Shown: positions 1-9,803, numbered from the stretch's first letter. The stretch: DNA of 19,225 nt from AC-50 sp035640455 (GCA_035640455.1 DASQWB010000142.1:1-19225), one strand, 5' to 3'. Made by a program: numbers and translations. Notes: generated from the letters alone by a model not told the origin.

Positions 1-132
1 GGCGGAGAGGCGCTTGCGCCCCTTCGCACGGCGCCGCTTGAGGATCGCGCGCCCCGCGCGAGTCGCCATGCGTGCACGGAAGCCGTGCCGGCGCTTCCGG
101 CGGCGTACGTTCGGCTGATAGGTCCGCTTCAC
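1..132 (-). CDS. rpmH: 50S ribosomal protein L34 (stop codon outside window)
   Basis: Reading the minus strand from GTG at 132 gives 44 residues beginning MKRTYQPNVRRRKRRHGF and ending RKRLSA at the window edge. This is the full usual length of L34, so probably only the stop codon is missing. L34 is a small, very basic protein of the large ribosomal subunit. The conserved N-terminus fixes the GTG start; the internal ATG (residue 23) is too late. The 15 bases before the start are pyrimidine-rich and show no Shine-Dalgarno sequence. Its divergent position beside dnaA is the classic origin arrangement, and rnpA and yidC would be expected beyond the edge. Confidence 0.96.
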   Translation of the reverse strand, partial: MKRTYQPNVRRRKRRHGFRARMATRAGRAILKRRRAKGRKRLSA

Positions 133-179
133 GGGTGAGGAGTCGCGCGAGGTCGGTCGGAGGCCAGGCGGGAGCCGCC

Positions 180-185
180 AGTATA
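180..185 (-). promoter_or_regulatory. putative -10 element of rpmH
   Basis: On the minus strand the hexamer TATACT lies about 48 bases upstream of the rpmH GTG, a good sigma-70-type -10 in otherwise GC-rich DNA. No convincing -35 sits 16-18 bases further out. A short hairpin (GGCGG / CCGCC, 166-178) lies at the likely transcript start. Confidence 0.4.
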
Positions 186-206
186 GACGAGCCCTTCCGC
201 GCACCG

Positions 207-215
207 TTGTCCACA
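207..215 (+). promoter_or_regulatory. DnaA box (TTGTCCACA)
   Basis: TTGTCCACA differs at one position from the E. coli consensus TTATCCACA and equals the form common in high-GC actinobacterial origins. It lies just upstream of the rpmH -10, so DnaA binding could also affect rpmH transcription. Confidence 0.65.
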
Positions 216-272
216 CCGGCCCGGGTAGCGGGCCCGCTGCGGCTGCGACGATTGCGTCGAGACTGCACCGAT

Positions 273-281
273 TTCTCCACA
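273..281 (+). promoter_or_regulatory. DnaA box (TTCTCCACA)
   Basis: TTCTCCACA has one mismatch to TTATCCACA. It forms the left arm of an inverted pair with the box at 284-292, two bases apart. Confidence 0.55.
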
Positions 282-283
282 CC

Positions 284-292
284 TGTGGATCA
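284..292 (-). promoter_or_regulatory. DnaA box (TGATCCACA, minus strand)
   Basis: The plus strand reads TGTGGATCA, i.e. TGATCCACA on the minus strand, one mismatch from consensus. With the box at 273-281 it makes a near-palindromic head-to-head pair. Confidence 0.55.
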
Positions 293-304
293 GGCTGGGG
301 TTCG

Positions 305-336
305 ACGAAAACCCTGCAAAGAGCGGGCTTTTTCGT
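305..336. repeat. inverted repeat/hairpin in the origin region
   Basis: ACGAAAACCC (305-314) pairs with GGG..TTTTCGT (325-336), with a two-base bulge (CT, 328-329) and a ten-base loop. It lies between the DnaA-box pair and the dnaA promoter. It is AT-richer than its surroundings. No transcript is expected to end here, so an origin-structure or regulatory role is more likely than a terminator. Confidence 0.45.
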
Positions 337-348
337 TACGCCACCTCG

Positions 349-378
349 TTGTCCCCGGCCGGGGCCCATTGGTATGCT
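349..378 (+). promoter_or_regulatory. putative dnaA promoter
   Basis: TTGTCC (349-354), an 18-base spacer and TATGCT (373-378) resemble a sigma-70 -35/-10 pair. Transcription would start near 385, about 33 bases before the dnaA GTG. A second TATGCT occurs before the MerR-like gene at 9836-9841. Confidence 0.45.
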
Positions 379-417
379 CGGCCTCCCGGCGGCGAGTGAA
401 GGAGAGGGTCCCGGCGA

Positions 418-1764
418 GTGAGTCGCCAAGTCGAGCTGACTGCGCAGAGCCTGTGGTCAGAAGTAGCCGGTCGGCTCAAAGGGGCGCTCAACGACACCAC
501 GTACCGGACGTGGTTCGCCGAGGCTGAGGGCGTCGAGCTCACCGACGACACCCTCGCCATCTCGGTCCCAAACGACTTCACGCGCGAGTGGATCGAGGGG
601 CACTTCCTCGGGTTGATCGGCGCCGCCGCCCGCGACGCGACCGGGCAGGAGCGCCGCATCCGGCTCACCGTCGCCGACCACCCACGCGAGACCGTCGCCA
701 CCTCGTCGGCGGAGCCGCGGCGCAAGCACGGCGACGGCGGCCTCAACCCGAAGTACACCTTCGACTCGTTCGTGATCGGCTCCTCGAACCGCTTCGCGCA
801 CGCGGCCGCCCTCGCCGTCGCCGAGGCGCCGGCGCAGGCCTACAACCCACTCTTCATCTACGGCGGCACCGGGCTCGGCAAAACGCACCTGATGCAGGCG
901 ATCGCGCAGTACGTCGGCGAGCACTCGAGCGAGCTCTCCGTCCGCTACGTGACAAGCGAGACGTTCATGAACGACTTCATCAACTCGCTCCGCGACAAGC
1001 GGATCGAGGGCTTCAAGCAGCGCTACCGCACCTACGACCTGCTGCTCGTCGACGACATCCAGTTCTTCGAGCACAAGGAGCGGATCCAGGAGGAGTTCTT
1101 CCACACCTTCAACTCGCTCTACGAGGCCGGCAGCCAGATCGTCATCTCCTCCGACCGGCCGCCACGGGAGATCTCGACGCTCGAGGAGCGGCTGCGTTCG
1201 CGGTTCGAGTGGGGCCTCATCACCGACATCCAGCCGCCCGACCTCGAGACGCGGATCGCGATCCTGCGCAAGAAGGTCGCAGCCGACGGGATCGAGGTCG
1301 CCGACCCGCAGGTCCTCACCTTCGTCGCCGGCCGCATCTCGACGAACATCCGCGAGCTCGAGGGCGCGCTCACGCGTGTCGTCGCGTTCTCGTCGCTCAC
1401 GGGCCGCCCAATGAGCGTCGAGCTGGCCCAGGACGTCCTCTGCGACGTCTTCCCTCAGGGGGAGGCAGCCGAGGTCTCGATCAAGCGCATCCAGGAACTT
1501 GTGTCGGAGCGCTTCAGCCTCACGCTCGACGAGCTCACCGGCGACAAGCGCTCGCAGAACATCGTCTATCCGCGCCAGGTCGCGATGTACCTCTCGCGCG
1601 AGCTCACCGACTCGTCGCTCCCGAAGATCGGCAAGGAGTTCGGCGGCCGCGACCACACCACGGTCATTCATGCCACTTCGAAGATCGCGCGCCTCATCCG
1701 CGAGGACCGCTCTGTGTACAACCTCGTGCAGGAGTTGACCGCAAGGGTCAAACAAGTCCGATGA
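418..1764 (+). CDS. dnaA: Chromosomal replication initiator protein DnaA
   Basis: A 448-aa AAA+ ATPase that binds DnaA boxes and melts oriC. Domain I is about residues 1-85. The linker domain II is very short. The AAA+ core starts at about residue 109 (LNPKYTFDSFVIG). Walker A GGTGLGKTH is at 149-157 and Walker B LLLVDDIQF at 208-216. The C-terminal DNA-binding domain IV carries the DnaA signature GGRDHTTVIHA at about 409-419. The GTG start at 418 follows GGAGAGGG (401-408) at nine bases. Length and all motifs are normal. dnaN follows after 157 bases. DnaA boxes upstream make autoregulation likely. Confidence 0.98.
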   Translation: MSRQVELTAQSLWSEVAGRLKGALNDTTYRTWFAEAEGVELTDDTLAISVPNDFTREWIEGHFLGLIGAAARDATGQERRIRLTVADHPRETVATSSAEPRRKHGDGGLNPKYTFDSFVIGSSNRFAHAAALAVAEAPAQAYNPLFIYGGTGLGKTHLMQAIAQYVGEHSSELSVRYVTSETFMNDFINSLRDKRIEGFKQRYRTYDLLLVDDIQFFEHKERIQEEFFHTFNSLYEAGSQIVISSDRPPREISTLEERLRSRFEWGLITDIQPPDLETRIAILRKKVAADGIEVADPQVLTFVAGRISTNIRELEGALTRVVAFSSLTGRPMSVELAQDVLCDVFPQGEAAEVSIKRIQELVSERFSLTLDELTGDKRSQNIVYPRQVAMYLSRELTDSSLPKIGKEFGGRDHTTVIHATSKIARLIREDRSVYNLVQELTARVKQVR

Positions 1765-1921
1765 GGTGTGGAGCGAGCGACGGCCGTCCGAGCAGCGTGT
1801 TCGCGACTCCAATTCGCCCCCAGGACCCGTCCACCGCGCCCCGCCACTCCTGGAGCGACAGCAGCACGTCTTCCCCGTCGTCCACACTCCCTACGTACTA
1901 CGACGAGGAGTTCTTTCTTAC
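1765..1921. other. dnaA-dnaN intergenic spacer
   Basis: A 157-base gap that often holds oriC in Actinobacteriota. Only weak DnaA-box matches are visible: TCGTCCACA at 1878-1886 and TGTGGAGCG (CGCTCCACA on the minus strand) at 1767-1775. A six-base inverted repeat CGTCGT (1876-1881) / ACGACG (1900-1905) flanks the start of the dnaN leader. I see no strong promoter. Confidence 0.4.
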
Positions 1922-3052
1922 ATGATTGAGACAGACGTGATGGTGGGCTCGGGCATGAAGATCGTCTGCTCGCGGGACGAGCTCGGGGCAAAGCTCGCGG
2001 TGGTCGCTCGCGCGGTGTCGACGCGAACGACGGTGCAGATCCTGTCGGGGATCCTGTTGCGCGCCGAGGCCGGAGAGCTACACGTGGCTGCGACCGACAT
2101 GGAGCTCTCGGTCCGCACGTCGCTCGATGCGCAGGTGGAAGGCGAGGGGGCAGTCGTTGTCCCCGGCCGTCTGCTGCTCGAGATCGCGCGCGGGCTTCCG
2201 GAGAGCGAGGTCGCGATCGAGCACCGTGAGGACGAAGGGCTGGTGCGAATCACGTGCGGTCCGTCCGAGTACCGACTGAACACGTACAGCGCGGCCGACT
2301 TTCCGCGCCTGCCGACGGCGGAGGGCGTCCAACTCCACGACGTCGACCGACCGCGGCTCCTCGAAGCGGTGACGCGCGTGCAGCGCTCGGCATCGCGTGA
2401 CGAGTCGCGGCCGGTCCTGACCGGGATCCTGCTTCGCTTCGAGGCCGGCCGGATCGTCGCTGCGGCGACCGACTCCTACCGGCTCTCCGTTCGCGAGACG
2501 GCTGCCGAAGGCGACCTGCCGGAGCTCGAGGCGATCATCCCGGCTCGCGCGCTCGTCGAGCTCTCGCGGATCGCGATCGGCGAGGGCGACCTCGAGCTCG
2601 GGATCCACGAGAACCAGGTGCTCTTCGGCACCGACGGCGTCTGGCTCGCGACGCGCCGCATCGACGGTCAGTTTCCGAACTACAAGCAGCTGCTGCCGGA
2701 GGGCTTCGAGCACGAGCTGAAACTGCCGCGGATCGAGCTCCTGGAGGTCGTGCGCCGCGTCGCGGTGCTTGCACAGCGGAACTCGCCGCTCCGGTTGCGG
2801 TTCGCCGAGGGAGAGCTCACGGTCTCCGCGCGCACGCAGGATGTCGGCGAAGCGAGCGAGTCGATGCCGGTCGGCTACAGCGGCGAGCCGCTCGAGATCG
2901 GCTTCAACGCGGACTTCCTCCGCGACGGTCTCGAGTCGGTCGCGGGAGACGAGCTCGTGCTCAAGCTGATCAGCCCGCTGCGGCCCGCGGTCATGACTTC
3001 CCCGGACGACGACTTCACGTACCTGATCATGCCCATCCGCCTCGCGGGTTAG
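1922..3052 (+). CDS. dnaN: DNA polymerase III beta subunit (sliding clamp)
   Basis: The ring-shaped processivity clamp that holds polymerase III on DNA; it also binds DnaA regulators and repair enzymes. From ATG 1922 it has 376 aa, within the family range of about 365-380. Three clamp-fold repeats are recognisable, with typical segments VQILSGILLRAE near the N-terminus, SRDESRPVLTGILLRFE in the middle and the C-terminal ending TYLIMPIRL. The ATG at 1922 is preceded by GAGGAG (1905-1910) at 11 bases. An alternative ATG at 1955 gives MKIVCSRDEL, closer to where family members begin (365 aa), but has weaker ribosome-binding sequence. The reading frame stays open upstream to 1766, but nothing there looks like DnaN. 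Confidence 0.97.
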   Translation: MIETDVMVGSGMKIVCSRDELGAKLAVVARAVSTRTTVQILSGILLRAEAGELHVAATDMELSVRTSLDAQVEGEGAVVVPGRLLLEIARGLPESEVAIEHREDEGLVRITCGPSEYRLNTYSAADFPRLPTAEGVQLHDVDRPRLLEAVTRVQRSASRDESRPVLTGILLRFEAGRIVAAATDSYRLSVRETAAEGDLPELEAIIPARALVELSRIAIGEGDLELGIHENQVLFGTDGVWLATRRIDGQFPNYKQLLPEGFEHELKLPRIELLEVVRRVAVLAQRNSPLRLRFAEGELTVSARTQDVGEASESMPVGYSGEPLEIGFNADFLRDGLESVAGDELVLKLISPLRPAVMTSPDDDFTYLIMPIRLAG

Positions 3053-3084
3053 TTGCTCGAGTGAGTCGACCGGTCATTGCAGAC

Positions 3085-3136
3085 GGACGCACGGGCAAAG
3101 CCCGCACGTCCTGAGGGCGGCGCCGCAAGCGGCGCC
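3085..3136. repeat. two tandem hairpins between dnaN and recF
   Basis: Hairpin 1 (3085-3111): GGACG-CA-CGGGC, loop AAA, GCCCG-CA-CGTCC, i.e. two 5-bp stems separated by a symmetric CA/CA internal loop. Hairpin 2 (3119-3136): GGCGCCGC, AA, GCGGCGCC, a perfect 8-bp inverted repeat. They end 15 bases before the recF start codon. No T-tract follows, so these are not typical intrinsic terminators. They look like a small palindromic repeat unit or an RNA structure controlling recF. Confidence 0.55.
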
Positions 3137-3150
3137 GCAGGCCTCGCAGG

Positions 3151-4212
3151 CTGATCGTCCGGACGGTCTCGCTCCGTAACTTCCGCTCCTACGCGCGGCT
3201 CGACGTCGATCTCGAGCCGGGACTCGTGCTCGTCGTCGGCCCGAACGGCGCGGGGAAGACGAACCTGCTCGAGTCGCTCCACGTCGGCACGCAGGGGTTC
3301 TCGCCGCGGACGCGGGCAGACGCGCAGCTGATCCGCTTCGGCGAGTCGAGCGCCCGGGTTGCGCTGCGCGGGGCGCGGGGACAATCGGAGCTCGAACTCG
3401 AGCTCCTCCTCCGTGCTGGCGAGGCGAAGCGAGCGCGCCTGAACGGTGCGCCGCTTCGCGCGGCCGAGCAGCTGCGTGCCGAGGTGGCGACGCTCGTCTT
3501 CACGCCCGACCGGCTCGCGGTGATCAAGGGCGGCCCCGCGGTGCGGCGGGCGTACTTCGACCGCGTCCTCGGCCGCCTCGCGCCGGCAAGGGCGACGCTC
3601 TCGGTGGAGTACGGGGCGGTCGTGGCCCAGCGCAATGCAGCGCTGCGCCGGATCGCAGCCGGCTTCTCCACGCGTGACGCACTCGCACCGTGGACGGAGC
3701 GCGTCGCGGAGCTCGGAGGCGCGCTGGTGCAGGCACGGCGGCAGGCAATCGCAGCGCTCGGGCCGTCGTTCACCGAGCACGCGGGTGAGCTCGGCCTGCC
3801 GGAGGCGGTGCTGCGCTACGAGGGCGAGCCGCCGACCGCCGAGGCCCTCGAGCGCCGCTACGACCGCGACGTCGAGCGAGGCTGGACGGGTCTCGGCCCG
3901 CACCTGGACGATGTCGGCATCGTCGCCGGCGCTCGCGACCTGCGCGGCTTCGGCTCGCAGGGCGAGCAGCGGATCGCAGTGCTCTCGCTCCTGCTCGGCG
4001 AGGCCGACCTGATCGCCGAGCGCAGCGGCATCCCGCCGCTCCTGCTCCTCGACGACGTCCTGTCGGAGCTCGACCCCGAGCGCCGGCGGATCCTCGCCGA
4101 GCGGATCTCGCGCCGCGGTCAGACGCTCGTCACGTCGACGACGGCAGGCGCGCTCCCGACGGAGCCGGATCAGCTGCTCGAGGTGACGCCCGGCCATGCG
4201 GTGGCTCGCTGA
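3151..4212 (+). CDS. recF: DNA replication/repair protein RecF (CTG start)
   Basis: An SMC-like ATPase of the RecFOR pathway that loads RecA at single-strand gaps. 353 aa. Walker A GPNGAGKT is at 30-37. The ABC-type signature region GFGSQGEQR is at 266-274. Walker B LLLLDD ends at D301-D302, followed by the D-loop SELDPERR (304-311). The family N-terminus (xVRRLSLxNFRSY) matches residues 1-14 read from CTG 3151. In this frame a TGA at 3112 closes the upstream side, and there is no ATG, GTG or TTG between it and GTG 3226, which would remove the first 25 conserved residues. CTG 3151 is therefore the most likely start, with only a weak ribosome site. The stop overlaps dciA. Confidence 0.93.
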   Translation: MIVRTVSLRNFRSYARLDVDLEPGLVLVVGPNGAGKTNLLESLHVGTQGFSPRTRADAQLIRFGESSARVALRGARGQSELELELLLRAGEAKRARLNGAPLRAAEQLRAEVATLVFTPDRLAVIKGGPAVRRAYFDRVLGRLAPARATLSVEYGAVVAQRNAALRRIAAGFSTRDALAPWTERVAELGGALVQARRQAIAALGPSFTEHAGELGLPEAVLRYEGEPPTAEALERRYDRDVERGWTGLGPHLDDVGIVAGARDLRGFGSQGEQRIAVLSLLLGEADLIAERSGIPPLLLLDDVLSELDPERRRILAERISRRGQTLVTSTTAGALPTEPDQLLEVTPGHAVAR

Positions 4213-4643
4213 TGAAGCCGATCGGCGACGAGGTTCGCCGCGAGCTCGCCCGCTTCGGGCCTGCGGCCGGGATGGCCGAGCTCGTGGAGGCGTGGCCGGG
4301 CACCGTCGGCGGGGCGATCGCGCAGAACGCGTGGCCGGCTCGGATCGCCCGCGACGGAACCCTCCACGTGCACACCACCGACGCCATCTGGGCCTTCGAG
4401 CTCGGCCAGCGCGCGCAGGAGATCGCGGAGCGGGTCGGCGTCGAGCGGATTCGCTTCGTGCCGGGCCCGATTCCGGAGCCGTTCGTCGAGCCGGAGGCGG
4501 AGCGGCGGAGCATTCCGCGCCCCTCGCGCGAGCATGTTCAGTCGGCCGCGGAGCTGACCGCCGCGATCGACGACGAGGAGCTTCGCGCAGCCGTGGCGCG
4601 AGCGGCTGCCGCGAGCCTCGCGCGAGCGGAAGCAGACGGCTGA
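4212..4643 (+). CDS. dciA: DUF721/DciA-family protein (probable replicative helicase loader)
   Basis: 143 aa. Residues about 8-90 match the DUF721 (DciA) pattern: an early helix, the W-P-G-T-V-G motif, a short strand ending DGTLHVHTTDAIWAFEL and the VERIRFVPGP strand. DciA is the ancestral operator/loader of the DnaB helicase in bacteria lacking DnaC or DnaI, and it sits beside recF and gyrB throughout Actinobacteriota. The C-terminal third is charged and low in complexity (alanine/arginine-rich helix). ATG 4212 overlaps the recF stop as TGATG, so translation is likely coupled. Function is by family and context; no catalytic residues are expected. Confidence 0.85.
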   Translation: MKPIGDEVRRELARFGPAAGMAELVEAWPGTVGGAIAQNAWPARIARDGTLHVHTTDAIWAFELGQRAQEIAERVGVERIRFVPGPIPEPFVEPEAERRSIPRPSREHVQSAAELTAAIDDEELRAAVARAAAASLARAEADG

Positions 4644-4671
4644 GGAACCGCCGTCCAGCCGGACGCTCTGG

Positions 4672-4677
4672 TAGACT
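4672..4677 (+). promoter_or_regulatory. putative gyrB -10 element
   Basis: GGTAGACTT carries TAGACT at 4672-4677, about 40 bases before the gyrB ATG, in the 73-base gap after dciA. A small hairpin CGTCC/GGACG (about 4653-4665) precedes it. No good -35 is seen. The same hexamer stands upstream of the sigma-factor gene at 15330-15335. Confidence 0.4.
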
Positions 4678-4716
4678 TCTTGGGGCCCGAACGGTTCCGT
4701 TTGCAGGGCTTTTTTG

Positions 4717-7116
<2,400 letters not shown>

Positions 7117-7280
7117 TCGGGCCCCCCTGTCCCCCGCCCGCACCTCCCCGCGTGCTGCAAACGCCGCGCTCGCGGCGTCCTCGGTCGCACCCCTAGCCTC
7201 CGGCTGCGCCTGCTCCCTCTGTCCTTGCGACCTCGGCGTTTTCGCTCGCGCCGAGGCACGTTCGGTGCACACGGTGACCC
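7117..7280. other. gyrB-gyrA intergenic region with hairpins
   Basis: A 164-base gap unusual for a gyrB-gyrA pair that is often nearly contiguous. It contains a pyrimidine-rich stretch (7121-7150), a perfect 8-bp inverted repeat ACGCCGCG/CGCGGCGT (7161-7178), a dispersed-repeat copy (7177-7217), a second 8-bp stem CCTCGGCG/CGCCGAGG with a ten-base loop (7231-7256), and a 6-bp stem ACACGG/CCGTGT (7269-7284) that covers the putative gyrA GTG. No clear promoter or T-tract terminator. Confidence 0.5.
7177..7217 (+). repeat. dispersed intergenic repeat, copy 1
   Basis: GTCCTCGGTCGCACCC (7177-7192), CCTAGCCTC (7192-7200) and TGCTCCC (7211-7217) recur in the same order in the fabD-fabG gap (18380-18443), the first block with a single A/G difference. 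Copy 1 is preceded directly by a perfect 8-bp inverted repeat. This looks like a small non-coding interspersed element rather than a gene part. Confidence 0.5.
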
Positions 7281-9794
7281 GTGTCTGAGGTAACGGCAGG
7301 ACCTCCGATGGGTCCGGGGCGCGTCGAGACGCGCGACCTCGAACAGGAGATGCGCTCGAGCTTCCTCGACTACGCGATGAGCGTGATCGTCTCGCGGGCG
7401 CTTCCCGACGTCCGCGACGGCCTCAAGCCCGTGCACCGGCGGATCCTGTACTCGATGCACGAGGGCGGGCTCCAACCGAACCGCCCGCGGGTGAAGTGCG
7501 CGAGCGTCGTCGGCGACGTGATGAAGAACTACCACCCGCACGGCGACGCGGCGATCTACGACACGCTCGTGCGAATGGCGCAGCCGTTCTCGATGCGCTA
7601 CCCACTGGTCGATCCGCAGGGCAACTTCGGGAACATCGACGACTATCCCGCCGCCGCCATGCGGTACACGGAGGCGCGGCTGTCGCGCATCGCCACCGAG
7701 CTCCTGCGGGACATCGACGCTGACACCGTCGACTTCGAGCCGAACTACGACGAGCGGAAGCGCCAGCCGACCGTCCTGCCGTCGCGGTTCCCGAACCTGC
7801 TCGTCAACGGCTCGGCCGGGATCGCCGTCGGGATGGCGACGAACATCCCGCCGCACAACCTCGGCGAGACGACCGACGCGCTCGTCGCATTGATCGACGA
7901 CGAATCGCTCGACGTCGAGCGGCTGATGAAGCACGTCAAGGGCCCGGACTTCCCGACCGGCGGGATCATCCTCGGCCGCGAGGGGATCCGCGAGGCCTAC
8001 CGGTCCGGCCGCGGTCGGATCGTCGTTCGTGCGCGGGCCCACATCGAGGAGCTCCGAGGCGGCCGGACGGCCGTCGTCGTGACCGAGCTTCCCTACGGCG
8101 TGAAGAAGGGCGGCGACGTCGGCGTCATCCGCAAGATCGCCGACCTTGTGAAGGAGGGCGCGCTCACCGAGATCGCCGACCTCAAGGACCTCTCCGACAA
8201 GTCCGGGATGCGAATCGAGGTGCACCTGAAGCGCGACGCCGTCCCGCAGGTGGCGCTCAACAAGCTCTTCAAGCACACGCCGCTGCAGACGACGTTCGGC
8301 TTCAACGCCGTCGCCCTCGTCGACGGCGTACCGCGGACGCTCGGCCTGCGCGACATGCTCGTCCACTACCTCGCCTACCAGCGCGAGGTCGTCACCCGCA
8401 GGCTGAAGTACGAGCTCCGCAAGGCTGTCGACCGGGCGCACGTCCTCGAGGGCTACCTCATCGCGCTCGACAACCTCGATGAGGTGATCGCCCTGATCCG
8501 CGCCGCCGAGACCACCGACGAGGCGCGCGAGCAGCTGATGTCGCGGTTCTCGCTCTCCGAGATCCAGGCTTCGGCGATCCTCGAGCTTCGGCTGCGTGCC
8601 CTCACTGCCCTCGAGCGCAAGCGCGTCGAGACGGACTACGCCGACCTCCAGGAGCGGATCGGCGAGCTGCGGGAGATCCTCGGCGACGAGAGGCGAATCG
8701 ACGGCGTCATCCGCGACGAGCTGCTCGAGATCAAGGAGATCTACGCCAGGCGCGACGAGCGCCGCACCGAGATCATGGCCGCCGAGGGCGAGCTCGAGCT
8801 CGAGGACCTGATCGCGGAGGAGGACATGGTGATCGCGATCACGCGCTCGAACTACATCAAGCGCCTACCGGTCACCGCCTACCGTGAGCAGCGCCGCGGC
8901 GGGATCGGCGTCATGGGAATGGACCTCAAGGAGGACGACTACATCGAGCACCTCTTCGTCGCCTCCACCCACGACTACATCCTCTTCTTCACCTCCGTCG
9001 GGAAGGTTTACCGGCTCAAGGTGCACGAGCTGCCGCTCGGGTCGCGCCAGTCGAAGGGCCGCGCGATCCAGAACCTGCTCCCGTTCAGGCTGGACGAGCA
9101 GGTGCGCGCCGTCATCCAGACCCGAGACTTCGAGGATGCCGAGTACCTCGTGCTCGCGACGAAGAACGGGGTCGTGAAGAAGACGAAGTTTCAGGAGTAC
9201 AACACGCCGCTCAAGGCGGACGGGATCATCGCGATCAACCTGCGCGAGGGCGACGAGCTCGTCGGCGTGCGCCACTCGTCGGGGAACGACGACATCCTGC
9301 TCGTCTCGCGGAAAGGCCAGGCGATTCGCTTCCACGAGACCGAGGCTCGGCCGATGGGCCGGGCGACCGGCGGTGTTCAGGGCATGAAGCTTCGCGCGGG
9401 CGACGAGGTGATCTCGGTGAACATCGCGGAGAACGACGCCGATCTACTCGTCGTGACCGAGAACGGCTACGGCAAGCGAACGCGCGTCTCCGACTATCCG
9501 GTCAAGCATCGGGGAACGCAGGGCGTCAGGACGGTGCAGCTCACAGAGGAGCGCGGGTACCTCGTCGGTGCGCGCGTCGTCCGCGACGGCTACCAGATCA
9601 TGCTGATCTCGAGCGCCGGCACCGTCATCCGGATGCCGGTCGAGGGCATCCGCCGCACCGGCCGCGCGACCCAGGGCGTCATCGTGATGAAGCTCCGCGG
9701 CGACGACGAGCGGGTCTCGGCGCTCGCGCCCGTGGTGGACGACGCAAAGGACGCGCCCGAAGAAGGCCTGCCGTCCGCGACCGACGAAAGCTGA
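7281..9794 (+). CDS. gyrA: DNA gyrase subunit A
   Basis: DNA cleavage/religation subunit of gyrase. 837 aa from GTG 7281. The core starts EQEMRSSFLDYAMSVIVSRALPDV. The catalytic tyrosine is Y129 in RYTEARL. The quinolone-pocket segment reads HPHGDAAIYD, with alanine where E. coli has Ser83. The C-terminal beta-pinwheel domain starts near 510 and carries the GyrA box as QRRGGIG (537-543), with Ile in place of the usual Lys/Arg. The start is uncertain: GTG 7281 has no clear ribosome site and lies in a hairpin, while in-frame ATG 7308 (828 aa) is preceded by GGCAGGA at six bases. GTG 7281 gives an N-terminus of mycobacterial-like length. Confidence 0.97.
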   Translation: MSEVTAGPPMGPGRVETRDLEQEMRSSFLDYAMSVIVSRALPDVRDGLKPVHRRILYSMHEGGLQPNRPRVKCASVVGDVMKNYHPHGDAAIYDTLVRMAQPFSMRYPLVDPQGNFGNIDDYPAAAMRYTEARLSRIATELLRDIDADTVDFEPNYDERKRQPTVLPSRFPNLLVNGSAGIAVGMATNIPPHNLGETTDALVALIDDESLDVERLMKHVKGPDFPTGGIILGREGIREAYRSGRGRIVVRARAHIEELRGGRTAVVVTELPYGVKKGGDVGVIRKIADLVKEGALTEIADLKDLSDKSGMRIEVHLKRDAVPQVALNKLFKHTPLQTTFGFNAVALVDGVPRTLGLRDMLVHYLAYQREVVTRRLKYELRKAVDRAHVLEGYLIALDNLDEVIALIRAAETTDEAREQLMSRFSLSEIQASAILELRLRALTALERKRVETDYADLQERIGELREILGDERRIDGVIRDELLEIKEIYARRDERRTEIMAAEGELELEDLIAEEDMVIAITRSNYIKRLPVTAYREQRRGGIGVMGMDLKEDDYIEHLFVASTHDYILFFTSVGKVYRLKVHELPLGSRQSKGRAIQNLLPFRLDEQVRAVIQTRDFEDAEYLVLATKNGVVKKTKFQEYNTPLKADGIIAINLREGDELVGVRHSSGNDDILLVSRKGQAIRFHETEARPMGRATGGVQGMKLRAGDEVISVNIAENDADLLVVTENGYGKRTRVSDYPVKHRGTQGVRTVQLTEERGYLVGARVVRDGYQIMLISSAGTVIRMPVEGIRRTGRATQGVIVMKLRGDDERVSALAPVVDDAKDAPEEGLPSATDES

Positions 9795-9803
9795 GGTTTC
9801 GGC

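Larger units (their letters stand above)
133..417. other. rpmH-dnaA intergenic region, candidate oriC
   Basis: This 285-base gap between divergent rpmH and dnaA is the longest non-coding stretch in the window. It holds three close matches to the DnaA box, one 32-base hairpin, and a relatively AT-rich patch (about 305-340, roughly half A/T) that could serve as an unwinding element. In many bacteria oriC lies on one or both sides of dnaA. Here the dnaA-dnaN gap is only 157 bases with weaker box matches, so I place the main origin candidate here. Three boxes is a small cluster, so part of the origin function could lie elsewhere. Confidence 0.6.

Noticed and set aside
72..527. Plus-strand frame across rpmH, the origin region and the dnaA start
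   Set aside because: Overlaps two certain genes and the DnaA boxes; no family resemblance.
457..1887. 476-codon minus-strand frame opposite dnaA
   Set aside because: Mirror artefact of GC-rich codon use; dnaA is certain on the other strand.
3061..3114. 17-codon frame (GTG to TGA) in the dnaN-recF gap, possible leader peptide
   Set aside because: No ribosome site, and it spans the hairpin element; more likely chance.
3226..3228. GTG as the recF start
   Set aside because: It would delete the first conserved strand and the N-F-R-S-Y motif just before Walker A.
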